Shown piece after piece: positions 1 to 6,145 of a stretch of 23,232 nucleotides of DNA (its first letter is position 1; each line of letters begins with the position of its first letter). Location of the stretch: IMG/VR virus record IMGVR_UViG_3300027896_000232, positions 1 through 23,232 of that record, one strand, 5' to 3'. The notes below the pieces were generated by a model, which had not been told where the DNA came from, did no database searches, and saw nothing but the letters and a program-made list of their open reading frames with translations. The DNA comes from a virus. The translations under genes and the position numbers were made by a program.

Positions 1-893
1 AAACCTTGACTCTCGACTGGATAAGGAAATCAGCTTTTTTTATTAATTCAGAGCAGATGAAAGTTGATGCGGGAGAACATGACGGCATTAGTCTCAAGGG
101 CAGTATTGATGCAATTATAACCGATATTCTCGAAGTTGACCGCCTGCTCGAACATAAAGCTATCAATCACTTTACCTTTCAGAAATATTGGGATGGTGAA
201 ATGCCCATTGATTACTTTACTCAGGTTTGTCTCTATCTCCGGGGATTGCAGAAGGTCGGTCCCGACATCGTAGAGGCAATCCTACTAATCAAAAATAAAA
301 ACACTGCTCAATACATAGAATATCTTCTCAGATATGAAGGTGCTGAATTTGATTCCCTGTTAGTAATTGAGCGCACTAACTCCATCGGAGAAAAAGTTGA
401 AATGAATGTGGTCTTTGAGCAGATCACCGGAACCGCCTTCCAGAAGTTTGCCGAAATTGACAGGCACATCAAGGAGCAATCCCTTCCTAAGCGTCAATAC
501 GATAATGACGATTGGCATTGTTCCTACTGCCCCTATTCAAAGACCTGCTGGGAAAACTACCAACAGGAATTTCAGGAGTTAAGAACAGATACCGAACTAC
601 CGGAAGAGATTGCAACGATGGCTCGCTATTTCAAGGAACTTGGGGCGCAGGAAAGCGATATTAAGAAAGAGCGAGACGACATCAAACACAAAATCATCAA
701 TACCTTAAAGGCAACGGAATCGCGCAAAGGCAGGGCAGGTGAATATATGATGGAGATAAAACTGGTTGAGACTTCAAAGCTCAACAAAGACCTGCTCACC
801 CCTGCCGAAATTGAGAGAGCAACGGAAGCCAGTTTTTACGAGAAGTTAAACGTATCCAAAATGAAGGGGGAAGAAAATGGTAAACGGGTTTAG
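1..893 (+). CDS. PD-(D/E)XK nuclease, RecB/Cas4-like (5' partial)
   Basis: The reading frame is open from the first base, so the true start lies upstream; the TTG at position 6 is only the first possible in-window start and is used for numbering. Visible signature: GSID with Asp35, then LLEHK with Glu49 and Lys51 (the D...ExK nuclease core), then Gln73-x3-Tyr77, the QxxxY motif of RecB-type nucleases. A Cys172-x2-Cys175-x5-Cys181 cluster follows, which in Cas4/AddB-like nucleases binds a [4Fe-4S] cluster together with an N-terminal cysteine that would be outside this window. The C-terminal part is charged and helical. Known role of the family: DNA end processing or recombination. It overlaps the next gene by 17 bases, so the two are probably co-translated. 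The fold is well supported; the exact role in this phage is inferred. Confidence 0.8.
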   Translation, partial: TLTLDWIRKSAFFINSEQMKVDAGEHDGISLKGSIDAIITDILEVDRLLEHKAINHFTFQKYWDGEMPIDYFTQVCLYLRGLQKVGPDIVEAILLIKNKNTAQYIEYLLRYEGAEFDSLLVIERTNSIGEKVEMNVVFEQITGTAFQKFAEIDRHIKEQSLPKRQYDNDDWHCSYCPYSKTCWENYQQEFQELRTDTELPEEIATMARYFKELGAQESDIKKERDDIKHKIINTLKATESRKGRAGEYMMEIKLVETSKLNKDLLTPAEIERATEASFYEKLNVSKMKGEENGKRV

Positions 894-1836
894 TCAAAAG
901 GTAACACAGATTAAGGGATTGTCAGATCGCCGAAGGTTGCCCCGGTTAGGGGTTATCCGTCTCGGACTGAAAGCAAAGAGCAAGCAATCGGGAAAGGAAT
1001 ATCCGACTGAGGTTTCTTACTTCGTGTGTCCACCGGACGTTCAAAAGATATTCGGAGAGAAACCCACAGAGATTGAGGTTATGCTCCCCATTAACGACAT
1101 CAATGCCGTATTCCCACAAGCCTATAAGATGTATGGCTCATCAAAGGGGTTAAAATGTCAGGGGGACGGAGAGACGGCTTATCGGGTAAACGAGGAATCA
1201 AAGGAAATGGAGCAGATACCATGTCCCTGTGATTGTCTGGAATCCGGTAAATGTAAACAGACCGGGACCTTGATGGTTATGATCCCTAAAGTATCGGTTG
1301 GTGGAATTTACCAACTGAGAACATCCTCATACAATTCCATCGTGGACATCAATTCCGGCCTTGATTACTGCTCTGCCCTCATCGGGAGATTTGCCATGAT
1401 CCCTCTTACACTGAGGCGAGTAAAGACCGAGACCCACCACGATGAGAAGAAGCAAAACCATTACACCCTGCAGATTATCTTCGATGGCAACATAGATACC
1501 ATTAATGCACTCAGAACAGACACCCAGAGAGTTCTTGAGCACCCCCGGTTTGCCCTGCCACCAGCAGAGGATATAAGCCCCGAAGCAGGTCCGGTTGATA
1601 TTATTATTGACGAAGAACAGCAGGAACCATCGGGAGAACCAACACCAGCACCGGCAGACGGGAAACCATCAGATAACCAGCTTGCCGACTTCGACATCTG
1701 GCTGAAAGACAACGGATATAAAACATGGGCTGCCGTTCAGATTCTTGTTAAAAAGAAAACGGGCAAGGGTGTCAACAAGATCGAAGATCTCACCATCGAG
1801 GATATTGCAAAGACGGTGAGCAAGAATGGGAATTGA
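877..1836 (+). CDS. phiC31 gp3-like / recombination directionality factor-like protein
   Basis: 319 residues. It starts at ATG 877 behind a purine-rich AGGGGGAAG. The N-terminal half has the look of the phage gp3-like family (recombination directionality factor-like): an IRLG strand near residue 28, a KEYP..V.YFV segment, an IFPQ..K.YGSSKGLKCQGDG block, a CPCDC...C cysteine cluster near residues 117-127, and a GGIYQLRTSSYNSI segment. A Pro/Glu-rich acidic linker (about 225-260) leads to a small C-terminal helical domain. In phiC31 the gp3 protein switches the serine integrase from integration to excision, but many relatives sit beside RecB-like nucleases, as here, and may act in recombination or replication. 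The family call is from memory of the sequence pattern; the function is inference. Confidence 0.55.
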   Translation: MVNGFSQKVTQIKGLSDRRRLPRLGVIRLGLKAKSKQSGKEYPTEVSYFVCPPDVQKIFGEKPTEIEVMLPINDINAVFPQAYKMYGSSKGLKCQGDGETAYRVNEESKEMEQIPCPCDCLESGKCKQTGTLMVMIPKVSVGGIYQLRTSSYNSIVDINSGLDYCSALIGRFAMIPLTLRRVKTETHHDEKKQNHYTLQIIFDGNIDTINALRTDTQRVLEHPRFALPPAEDISPEAGPVDIIIDEEQQEPSGEPTPAPADGKPSDNQLADFDIWLKDNGYKTWAAVQILVKKKTGKGVNKIEDLTIEDIAKTVSKNGN

Positions 1837-1868
1837 GCATGAGCATGGGCTGCCCGGCCGGCCTTCGA

Positions 1869-1892
1869 GTGGGGGCGTGTGGTGCTCCCCAC
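1869..1892 (+). other. GC-rich hairpin in the 1837-1911 spacer
   Basis: GTGGGG at 1869-1874 pairs with CCCCAC at 1887-1892 around an irregular 12-base loop. No T-run follows, and an AAGGAG ribosome binding site lies just downstream. It is therefore not a canonical terminator; it may influence mRNA stability or translation of the next gene. This is a weak call. Confidence 0.25.
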
Positions 1893-1911
1893 CCCGGGAT
1901 AAGGAGAAATA

Positions 1912-2118
1912 ATGGCTTGTAACCATAGTAAACGCAAAACAGTAATGTCATTTATGGTGCCGGATAATGGTAATCCAACCACAACCGGGGAACGTCTTAT
2001 TGAGGTTCTTTACTGTCCATCCTGCGGAAAGGGATGTTTGCAATTCTCTAACGACCTGATGGTTGAACGGTGGAAATGGTTTCCGGCAAAGTTGAATATT
2101 TTTGAGGACAGCAAATGA
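1912..2118 (+). CDS. small zinc-ribbon-like hypothetical protein
   Basis: 68 residues with a good ribosome binding site (AAGGAG, 6 bases before the ATG). It contains Cys3-x-His5 near the N terminus and CPSCGKGC in the middle, a pattern typical of a small zinc-binding ribbon. The C-terminal part (ERWKWFP) is aromatic and basic. It overlaps the next gene by four bases (ATGA), implying translational coupling. Function unknown; small zinc proteins of this type are common in phage early regions and may bind nucleic acid or host proteins. Confidence 0.65.
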   Translation: MACNHSKRKTVMSFMVPDNGNPTTTGERLIEVLYCPSCGKGCLQFSNDLMVERWKWFPAKLNIFEDSK

Positions 2119-2480
2119 CCCAAACCTCCCTCGACTTCTCCACCCCAGAAATGAATCCCATCGAGGAAAACATCATGGCTATTCTTAAACGTTATAGTCG
2201 AGGAGAGGAAAATGCCATCACCGGGAAGCTCATTGAAATATGGATAAACGTCCCCTATAAAAAAATTCAGGCTACTATCAGCCATCTTGTCACCGTCCAT
2301 GATATTCTTATCGGGTCCTGCAATGACGGCTACTACATCCCGGTTACGCCGGAGGAAGTGAAGGAGGCGTGCAGACCGCTGATGGGAAGGTTGAGGAAGT
2401 TATCACACAGGCTGGCGAAGTTGCAGAAGATAAGCGAAGAGGAAGTTTACGGGCAGGCACGACTGGAGTTCACCCCATGA
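2115..2480 (+). CDS. winged-helix-like hypothetical protein
   Basis: 121 residues. The N-terminal 15 residues are unstructured, followed by a helical core (about 17-75) that reads like a winged helix: an IMAILKRYSRG helix, an AITGKLIEIWINVPYKKIQATISHLVTV helix-turn-helix-like segment, then an ILIGS..DGYYIPVT beta-wing. The C terminus is a basic helix (RPLMGRLRKLSHRLAKLQ). The order HTH then GYYI wing is a frequent pattern in short phage DNA-binding proteins. It is coupled by ATGA overlaps to both neighbours. It probably binds DNA; no specific role can be assigned. Confidence 0.6.
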   Translation: MTQTSLDFSTPEMNPIEENIMAILKRYSRGEENAITGKLIEIWINVPYKKIQATISHLVTVHDILIGSCNDGYYIPVTPEEVKEACRPLMGRLRKLSHRLAKLQKISEEEVYGQARLEFTP

Positions 2481-2749
2481 AATCTATCTCCCTCTGGCTC
2501 GGTGCAATCATCCTGTATCTACTATCATTGCTTATCGTGGCAAACGATGCTTTTAAAAATGGACGGGCGGAAGGGAATCGCAGGGGCTTAGAAATACTTA
2601 ACCAGCATAAATTTCACTACTTCCTTAACCCAAACAATCCTAACCCTCGTGTAACTTGTGAGGAGGGCAGATGGTTTTTCATCCAGCAGATCACCGAACA
2701 GCAGGCAGATGAATGGATGAAGAATAATCCGATGGGGGTGCCAAAATGA
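2477..2749 (+). CDS. small single-pass membrane protein
   Basis: 90 residues from ATG 2477, which overlaps the preceding stop (ATGA). A longer in-frame reading upstream lies inside the previous gene and is not favoured. One hydrophobic segment at about residues 5-22 is followed by a soluble tail rich in Asn, Gln and aromatic residues. The hydrophobic segment could be a membrane anchor or an uncleaved signal; no clear signal-peptidase site is visible. Unknown function; it sits among other small early genes. Confidence 0.6.
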   Translation: MKSISLWLGAIILYLLSLLIVANDAFKNGRAEGNRRGLEILNQHKFHYFLNPNNPNPRVTCEEGRWFFIQQITEQQADEWMKNNPMGVPK

Positions 2750-2799
2750 TTGACTATCTCCGTCCCCTGCGGGCGATTTGGGAGGCCGATTATGAGTAA
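2746..2799 (+). CDS. possible 17-residue linking ORF
   Basis: ATG 2746 overlaps the previous stop (TGATG arrangement), and its TAA at 2797-2799 overlaps the start of the methyltransferase gene at 2792. The peptide is MIDYLRPLRAIWEADYE. It may be no more than a coupling peptide or chance, but it carries translation across the gap without a break. Low confidence. Confidence 0.2.
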   Translation: MIDYLRPLRAIWEADYE

Positions 2800-3274
2800 C
2801 ATCGAACTCTTTAACGAAGATTGCATGGTAGGCATGGCTCGCTATCCTGATAAGCATTTTGAACTGGCAATAGTTGATCCGCCTTATGGGATAAATACCG
2901 GAACGGTTGTGGGGGGGGCAAGCCATTTGGTCAAAGTAGGGGGGGAAAAATTATCACGCCCAAAACATACAAGGGGTTTGATGACTCCCGAACCCCTAAC
3001 AAAAGTGCGCATCCATCCCACCCAAAAGCCCGTCAAACTCTACGAATGGCTACTTCGCAACTACGCCAAGCTGGGTGATAAGATTCTTGATACTCATTTA
3101 GGCTCTGGAAGCATAGCCATTGCCTGTCATAACCTGGGGTTTGACCTCGTGGGATTTGAGATAGATAAGGATTACTTTGAGGCGGCGAGTGAGAGGTTAA
3201 GGAAACATCAAGCACAGAAGAGGATGTTTGAGCCGGGGGAAGTAAAGGCGAAAGAACAGGTGATGTTTGAATAA
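2792..3274 (+). CDS. decayed beta-class DNA methyltransferase lacking its central region
   Basis: 160 residues from ATG 2792, with GGAGG upstream. The catalytic motif DPPY is at residues 29-32. The C-terminal half has the usual HPTQKPVKLYEWLL block (75-88) and the SAM-binding motif LGSGS (103-107) followed by GFEIDKDYF. This order is that of beta-class N6-adenine/N4-cytosine methyltransferases. Family members usually have a long segment between DPPY and HPTQKP, including the target-recognition region; here only about 40 residues intervene and they do not look native. After a G8 run at 2911-2918 the expected sequence (GKPFG..., then TYKGFDDSRTPN) is readable in another frame at about 2917-3003, after which the original frame resumes at the HPTQKP block. 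The gene therefore seems to have suffered a frameshift plus an internal deletion and is probably inactive, though the frame remains open. Confidence 0.75.
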   Translation: MSNIELFNEDCMVGMARYPDKHFELAIVDPPYGINTGTVVGGASHLVKVGGEKLSRPKHTRGLMTPEPLTKVRIHPTQKPVKLYEWLLRNYAKLGDKILDTHLGSGSIAIACHNLGFDLVGFEIDKDYFEAASERLRKHQAQKRMFEPGEVKAKEQVMFE

Positions 3275-3518
3275 CTTTAAAGACTGGTGGTCAGACTTCG
3301 AATGGAAACCCTTTTTTAAACATATAAAAAGGGCGGTGCTGATCATCCTGCATTGCGTGATCTTCGGGGTGATCGGCTTCTTTGCCAGCCAATACCTTTA
3401 CCTTGAGCATAAAGCTGAGCAGCCGTATGAGGACAGCCTGATGAGGGCGAGTGAAGTCGTGAAGGAGAAGGGCTGTAGCATGAATATCAGGATTGAGAGG
3501 GGGAAGTCTAATCCGTAA
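3267..3518 (+). CDS. small single-pass membrane protein
   Basis: 83 residues from TTG 3267, overlapping the methyltransferase stop; an AGGTG lies about 7 bases upstream. The N terminus (about 1-22) is aromatic and basic, a hydrophobic helix spans about residues 23-45 (VLIILHCVIFGVIGFFASQY), and the tail is charged. The topology suggests a cytoplasmic N terminus with a single transmembrane segment. No ATG start is available near this position, so the TTG start is a best guess. Function unknown. Confidence 0.5.
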   Translation: MNNFKDWWSDFEWKPFFKHIKRAVLIILHCVIFGVIGFFASQYLYLEHKAEQPYEDSLMRASEVVKEKGCSMNIRIERGKSNP

Positions 3519-4134
3519 TTTTAACTGTCCCGACTATTCCTCATGTCTCGAAGCTGCAGCTCTGAAAAATAAACCGTCCTTAGATTGTGAGAGGTGCGAA
3601 AAAATGAATGTTTTAAAACCAGAGAAGAGGGAAGAGGTAAGGGCGCGCCTGGCTGCCGGGGAGTCGCTCCGAGAGGTTGCCGAAAAAGCGGGAGTGGCAA
3701 AAGGAACGGTAGAGAAAATAAAAAAGGAGGGCAAGGCAATGCCAGCAGAAAGATGCAGTGAAAGCGGCTGTACCAGAGGTCGGGTTAAAGACGGACTGTG
3801 TTACCGTCACTATCACCAGAAGTTTGGGAAGAAGCCGTGGGGAGAAGCAGGGCAAGCCAGAGAGAATAAGGCCGATCATAATACCTGTAAATTCGAGGGC
3901 TGCCCGAAGTATCCCTGGCGGAAGGGATATTGCCGAGCGCACCTGAATTTATTGAGTAAGGCTCCTATTCCAGCAGCAAAGAGTATCCCTGCCCGGGTAG
4001 ATCCACCTCCTGCAACTCCAGGCCTACAATCTGCCCTGAATGGCTTTGTGAGGGAGGCGGTAAGGAAGGACCTGGGACCGCTGGTTGAGGCGATGGAGAG
4101 GGTTATAAATGAGTATCGGGCAGTGGTTGGATAG
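3493..4134 (+). CDS. HTH plus multiple zinc-module protein, possible regulator
   Basis: 213 residues if read from TTG 3493, the first possible start after an in-frame stop at 3481. ATG 3604 has a better ribosome binding site (AGAGG) and would give a shorter protein, but the preceding residues (CPDYSSCLEAAALKN...DCERC; Cys12, 18, 32, 35) look like a genuine zinc motif, so I keep the long form. A helix-turn-helix-like segment follows (about 43-80: REEVRARLAAGESLREVAEK, then AGVAKGTVEKIKK). Two near-identical modules come next: Cys88-x4-Cys93-x9-Cys103-x2-His106 and Cys132-x4-Cys137-x9-Cys147-x2-His150, the GxC..H knuckle seen in many phage and HNH-associated proteins. A Pro/Ala linker and a C-terminal helix finish it. 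It probably binds nucleic acid as a late regulator or adaptor. No nuclease motif is visible. Confidence 0.6.
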   Translation: MRGGSLIRNFNCPDYSSCLEAAALKNKPSLDCERCEKMNVLKPEKREEVRARLAAGESLREVAEKAGVAKGTVEKIKKEGKAMPAERCSESGCTRGRVKDGLCYRHYHQKFGKKPWGEAGQARENKADHNTCKFEGCPKYPWRKGYCRAHLNLLSKAPIPAAKSIPARVDPPPATPGLQSALNGFVREAVRKDLGPLVEAMERVINEYRAVVG

Positions 4135-4156
4135 GGGGCAGGAATTACCCTGCCCC
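4135..4156 (+). terminator. hairpin between convergent operons
   Basis: GGGGCAGG (4135-4142) pairs perfectly with CCTGCCCC (4149-4156) around a 6-base loop. A T-rich run (TTATTTTTT) follows after seven bases on the plus strand. It lies between the stop of the early plus-strand operon and the stop of the minus-strand gene at 4164, the usual place for a terminator. The gap before the T-run makes it suboptimal. Confidence 0.55.
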
Positions 4157-4163
4157 GGGGAGG

Positions 4164-4523
4164 TTATTTTTTGGATTTCTGGAGCAGCTCAATGATTAAT
4201 TTTTCCATCGTCAATCCACGATCCACCGCCTCATGTCTCAGCCAGTTATGGAGATCGGCTGGACAACGGCGGAGGATGATCTGGCGGGTATCAACCTTTA
4301 CGCTTTCCATTGCGTCCCGTACTTCTTGGGGGGCAAATATATCGCCACCCTCTGGATTGCGATCAATGTATCGTGCTTTTTCACGCAGGGCAAACAGCGC
4401 AGCCTCTTCGGGAGTTTTGCCCGCATGAGCACCATGATACCCACCGCCAAAAGCTCCCGTAACATCGGCATAGTAGGCATTGCCTCGCTTAGTGATCGTG
4501 ATTGCGCTTGCTTGTTTTTTCAT
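4164..4523 (-). CDS. ribbon-helix-helix (HicB/Arc-like) regulator
   Basis: 119 residues with a very strong ribosome binding site (AAGGAGG) on the minus strand. The N-terminal part (about 6-50: ITITKRGNAYYADV, then TPEEAALFALREKARYI) resembles the beta-alpha fold of HicB-like antitoxins. The last 40 residues give a ribbon-helix-helix: strand RQIILRR, helix PADLHNWLRHEAVDRG, helix TMEKLIIELLQ. RHH proteins dimerise and bind operators. It is the second gene of a two-gene minus-strand transcript starting at the promoter near 4957-4984. No HicA-like toxin is visible beside it, so it is more likely a phage transcriptional regulator than half of a toxin-antitoxin pair. The RHH call is fair; the regulatory target is unknown. 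Confidence 0.65.
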   Translation of the reverse strand: MKKQASAITITKRGNAYYADVTGAFGGGYHGAHAGKTPEEAALFALREKARYIDRNPEGGDIFAPQEVRDAMESVKVDTRQIILRRCPADLHNWLRHEAVDRGLTMEKLIIELLQKSKK

Positions 4524-4542
4524 TTTTTATCCTCCTTAAAAA

Positions 4543-4914
4543 TTAAACTGCATAACTTGCTAACTCGTCCATGCTATCTACTGGGGCGGGTTGCTGCTTT
4601 TTGGCTTGCTGCGCTTGATACTCGGCGTAAGCATCTGCTCGGTTGGATAAGGAGTGTCGCTTGCCATCATTCCCAACAACATAGTAATTTGTATCCCCAC
4701 CATTGCCTCGATGATCTTTTTGCCCAGCTGCAATTATATCCCCCGGTTGAGCCTCGATCACCAGGAGGCCATCGCTTCCACTTCCTCCATCAATTTCGCC
4801 AATCCACGTGCCCCACTCCATCTCTCCTTTTGGCGTGGGGAACGTCACCTTGGCGATCCACGGCTTACCGTATCTGCGGGCGTTGTAACTATCGGTTTTT
4901 TTCTCGATCTTCAT
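4543..4914 (-). CDS. hypothetical protein of the minus-strand island
   Basis: 123 residues with ribosome binding site AAGGAGA on the minus strand, the first gene after the strong promoter at 4957-4984. The N-terminal half is beta-rich (WIAKVTFPTPKGEMEWGTWIG, then a Gly/Ser loop, LLVIEAQPGDIIAAGQKDHR), followed by YYVVGNDGKRHSLSNRADAYAEYQ and a Gln/Pro-rich tail. No signal peptide or membrane segment. I do not recognise the family. Opposite orientation and a strong promoter suggest expression independent of the lytic operons, possibly in a lysogen or immediately on entry. Confidence 0.6.
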   Translation of the reverse strand: MKIEKKTDSYNARRYGKPWIAKVTFPTPKGEMEWGTWIGEIDGGSGSDGLLVIEAQPGDIIAAGQKDHRGNGGDTNYYVVGNDGKRHSLSNRADAYAEYQAQQAKKQQPAPVDSMDELASYAV

Positions 4915-4956
4915 TTTTTCTCTCCTTGTTTAATGGTTAACTGCATCATGCCTACC

Positions 4957-4984
4957 ATTATATATACATATATCGTGATGTCAA
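4957..4984 (-). promoter_or_regulatory. perfect-consensus sigma70 promoter for the minus-strand island
   Basis: On the minus strand TTGACA (4984-4979) is followed by a 16-base spacer and TATAAT (4962-4957). Both hexamers match consensus exactly. The start point would fall near 4950, leaving a leader of about 35 bases before ATG 4914. The spacer holds an ATATAT-AC-ATATAT dyad (4960-4973), and CATCA/TGATG arms (4944-4948 and 4976-4980) flank the -10, which may be operator half-sites. Confidence 0.75.
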
Positions 4985-5038
4985 GCATTATTTTTAATTA
5001 TTTTTATGGCTCGCAAACACGCATGGTTACGGCATTTG

Positions 5039-5055
5039 ATACCCTGCGGGGGTAT
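5039..5055 (+). promoter_or_regulatory. possible operator dyad upstream of the replication gene
   Basis: ATACCC (5039-5044) and GGGTAT (5050-5055) form a perfect inverted repeat with a 5-base centre. It lies in the divergent spacer 4985-5117, about 60 bases before the replication-type gene. I see no convincing plus-strand -35/-10 pair in this spacer. The dyad could bind a repressor, possibly the RHH protein encoded opposite. This is inference from position only. Confidence 0.3.
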
Positions 5056-5117
5056 GGTAGAGGCTAAGATTAAGAAAAATTAATGTTGGAGAGAGTTAGA
5101 TTTGGATAGGGGGTGAG

Positions 5118-5891
5118 ATGGGAAAGCTTCCTTATATTACTTTTTTTTCTGGTGATTGGATGAAAGATCCGAGACTTTCGTTATGCAGTCCTGCCACCCG
5201 CGGGATATGGATAGACTTCATTTGTTCCATGCACGAGTTGGATCACTGTGGTGTTATCTCCGGTGATCGAGATCAGCTCTCCAGAATCGGACGTTGCTCA
5301 GTCGTTCAACTCGACCATGCACTTATCGAGTTATCCACATCCGGGACAGCAGACCTAACGGAACGTAACGGAATTATAACGCTCATTAATCGCAGGATGA
5401 AAAGAGAGTATAAGGAAAGAGAAAACAATAAGTTACGCCAACAACGATATTATCAAAAACACACATCTAACGAAAATCTCACAACTTCTCTTTCATCTTC
5501 ATCTTCAATTTCATCTTCAAATAAAGAGAAAGAAATATTAAAGAAAGAGAAGTACGGTTCTTTTTCTCATGTGCTTCTGACCAATGATGAATATCAGAAG
5601 CTTCAGGAAAAATTCAATTCAGATCTTAAGGAGTGGATCAGAAAACTTGATGAAGGGATAGAGATGAAGGGCTACAAATACAAATCTCACTATCTGGCGA
5701 TTTTAAAATGGGCAGAGAGAGAAAAAACACAACCGGCCAAGTCAACAGGGAGCCGGAGCAGGCTCCTTGACGACTACTACAGGAAACCTGAAAAGTACAC
5801 ACCTCATTATCTACCACCGGACCCGGAGATAGAACGACCTACACCCGCTGAGGTAAGGGCACTGATCGGGAGTGTTGGGAAGAAGGTATGA
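5118..5891 (+). CDS. phage replisome-organizer-like (DUF1376/YdaU-type) protein
   Basis: 257 residues, start at ATG 5118 behind AGGGGGTG. The opening YITFFSGDWMKDPRLSLCSPATRGIWIDFICSMHE pattern (split here: YITFFSGDWMKDP, then ATRGIWIDFICSM) is typical of phage replication proteins with an N-terminal winged helix. GVISGDRDQLSRIGRCS and GIITLINRRM would form the recognition helix and wing. A basic stretch (about 93-115) and a Ser-rich, low-complexity linker (about 121-133) separate it from a C-terminal domain (about 145-257) with a WIRKLDEGIEMKGYKYKSHY helix that may contact helicase or loader. Family role: origin recognition or helicase recruitment. It begins the second plus-strand operon after the divergent control region. 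No helicase is visible in the window. Confidence 0.6.
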   Translation: MGKLPYITFFSGDWMKDPRLSLCSPATRGIWIDFICSMHELDHCGVISGDRDQLSRIGRCSVVQLDHALIELSTSGTADLTERNGIITLINRRMKREYKERENNKLRQQRYYQKHTSNENLTTSLSSSSSISSSNKEKEILKKEKYGSFSHVLLTNDEYQKLQEKFNSDLKEWIRKLDEGIEMKGYKYKSHYLAILKWAEREKTQPAKSTGSRSRLLDDYYRKPEKYTPHYLPPDPEIERPTPAEVRALIGSVGKKV

Positions 5892-5909
5892 AACGCAATA
5901 GGAGGAGCT

Positions 5910-6119
5910 ATGAAATTATGTAAGAAGTGTAGAGATGAATTTACTGACAGGCAAATACACGGCTGGACTGATCCCAGTTTTAGTCATTGTCACCACGAAG
6001 AAGAGCCGGAAGGGTGCGAGCTATGTAAAAAAAAGATCTTCGAAGATAAAGAAAAATACGAAAAAATATTAATCCCTACTATTGCAAAATTTTGTCCTAA
6101 CTGTGGACGGAAATTGTGA
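5910..6119 (+). CDS. small three-cluster zinc protein
   Basis: 69 residues with an excellent ribosome binding site (GGAGGAG). It contains CKKC near the N terminus, HCHH near residue 27, CELC at about 36-39 and CPNCG near the C terminus, enough ligands for two zinc sites. Rich in Lys and Glu otherwise. Unknown role; its position after the replication protein suggests DNA metabolism or host take-over. The next gene begins close to or overlapping its stop. Confidence 0.6.
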   Translation: MKLCKKCRDEFTDRQIHGWTDPSFSHCHHEEEPEGCELCKKKIFEDKEKYEKILIPTIAKFCPNCGRKL

Positions 6120-6145
6120 AATCCCAAAAACAGAGGGAAGACAAG

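Noticed and set aside
1839-1922. 27-codon ORF in the spacer after the gp3-like gene
   Set aside because: Its composition (GCPAGLRVGACGAPHPG) reflects the GC-rich hairpin; there is no ribosome binding site, and it overlaps the start of the supported gene at 1912.
4164-4914. Possible HicA/HicB toxin-antitoxin pair on the minus strand
   Set aside because: The RHH protein is HicB-like, but its partner is 123 residues and lacks the small HicA-type double-stranded-RNA-binding pattern with its conserved histidine.
4233-4940. 235-codon plus-strand ORF across the minus-strand island
   Set aside because: It runs antisense to two genes that have strong ribosome binding sites and a perfect promoter; its translation is rich in Cys, His, Ser and Leu without domain character.
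5485-5520. TCATCT-type short tandem repeat
   Set aside because: It encodes a Ser-rich linker inside the replication-type protein; low complexity explains it.
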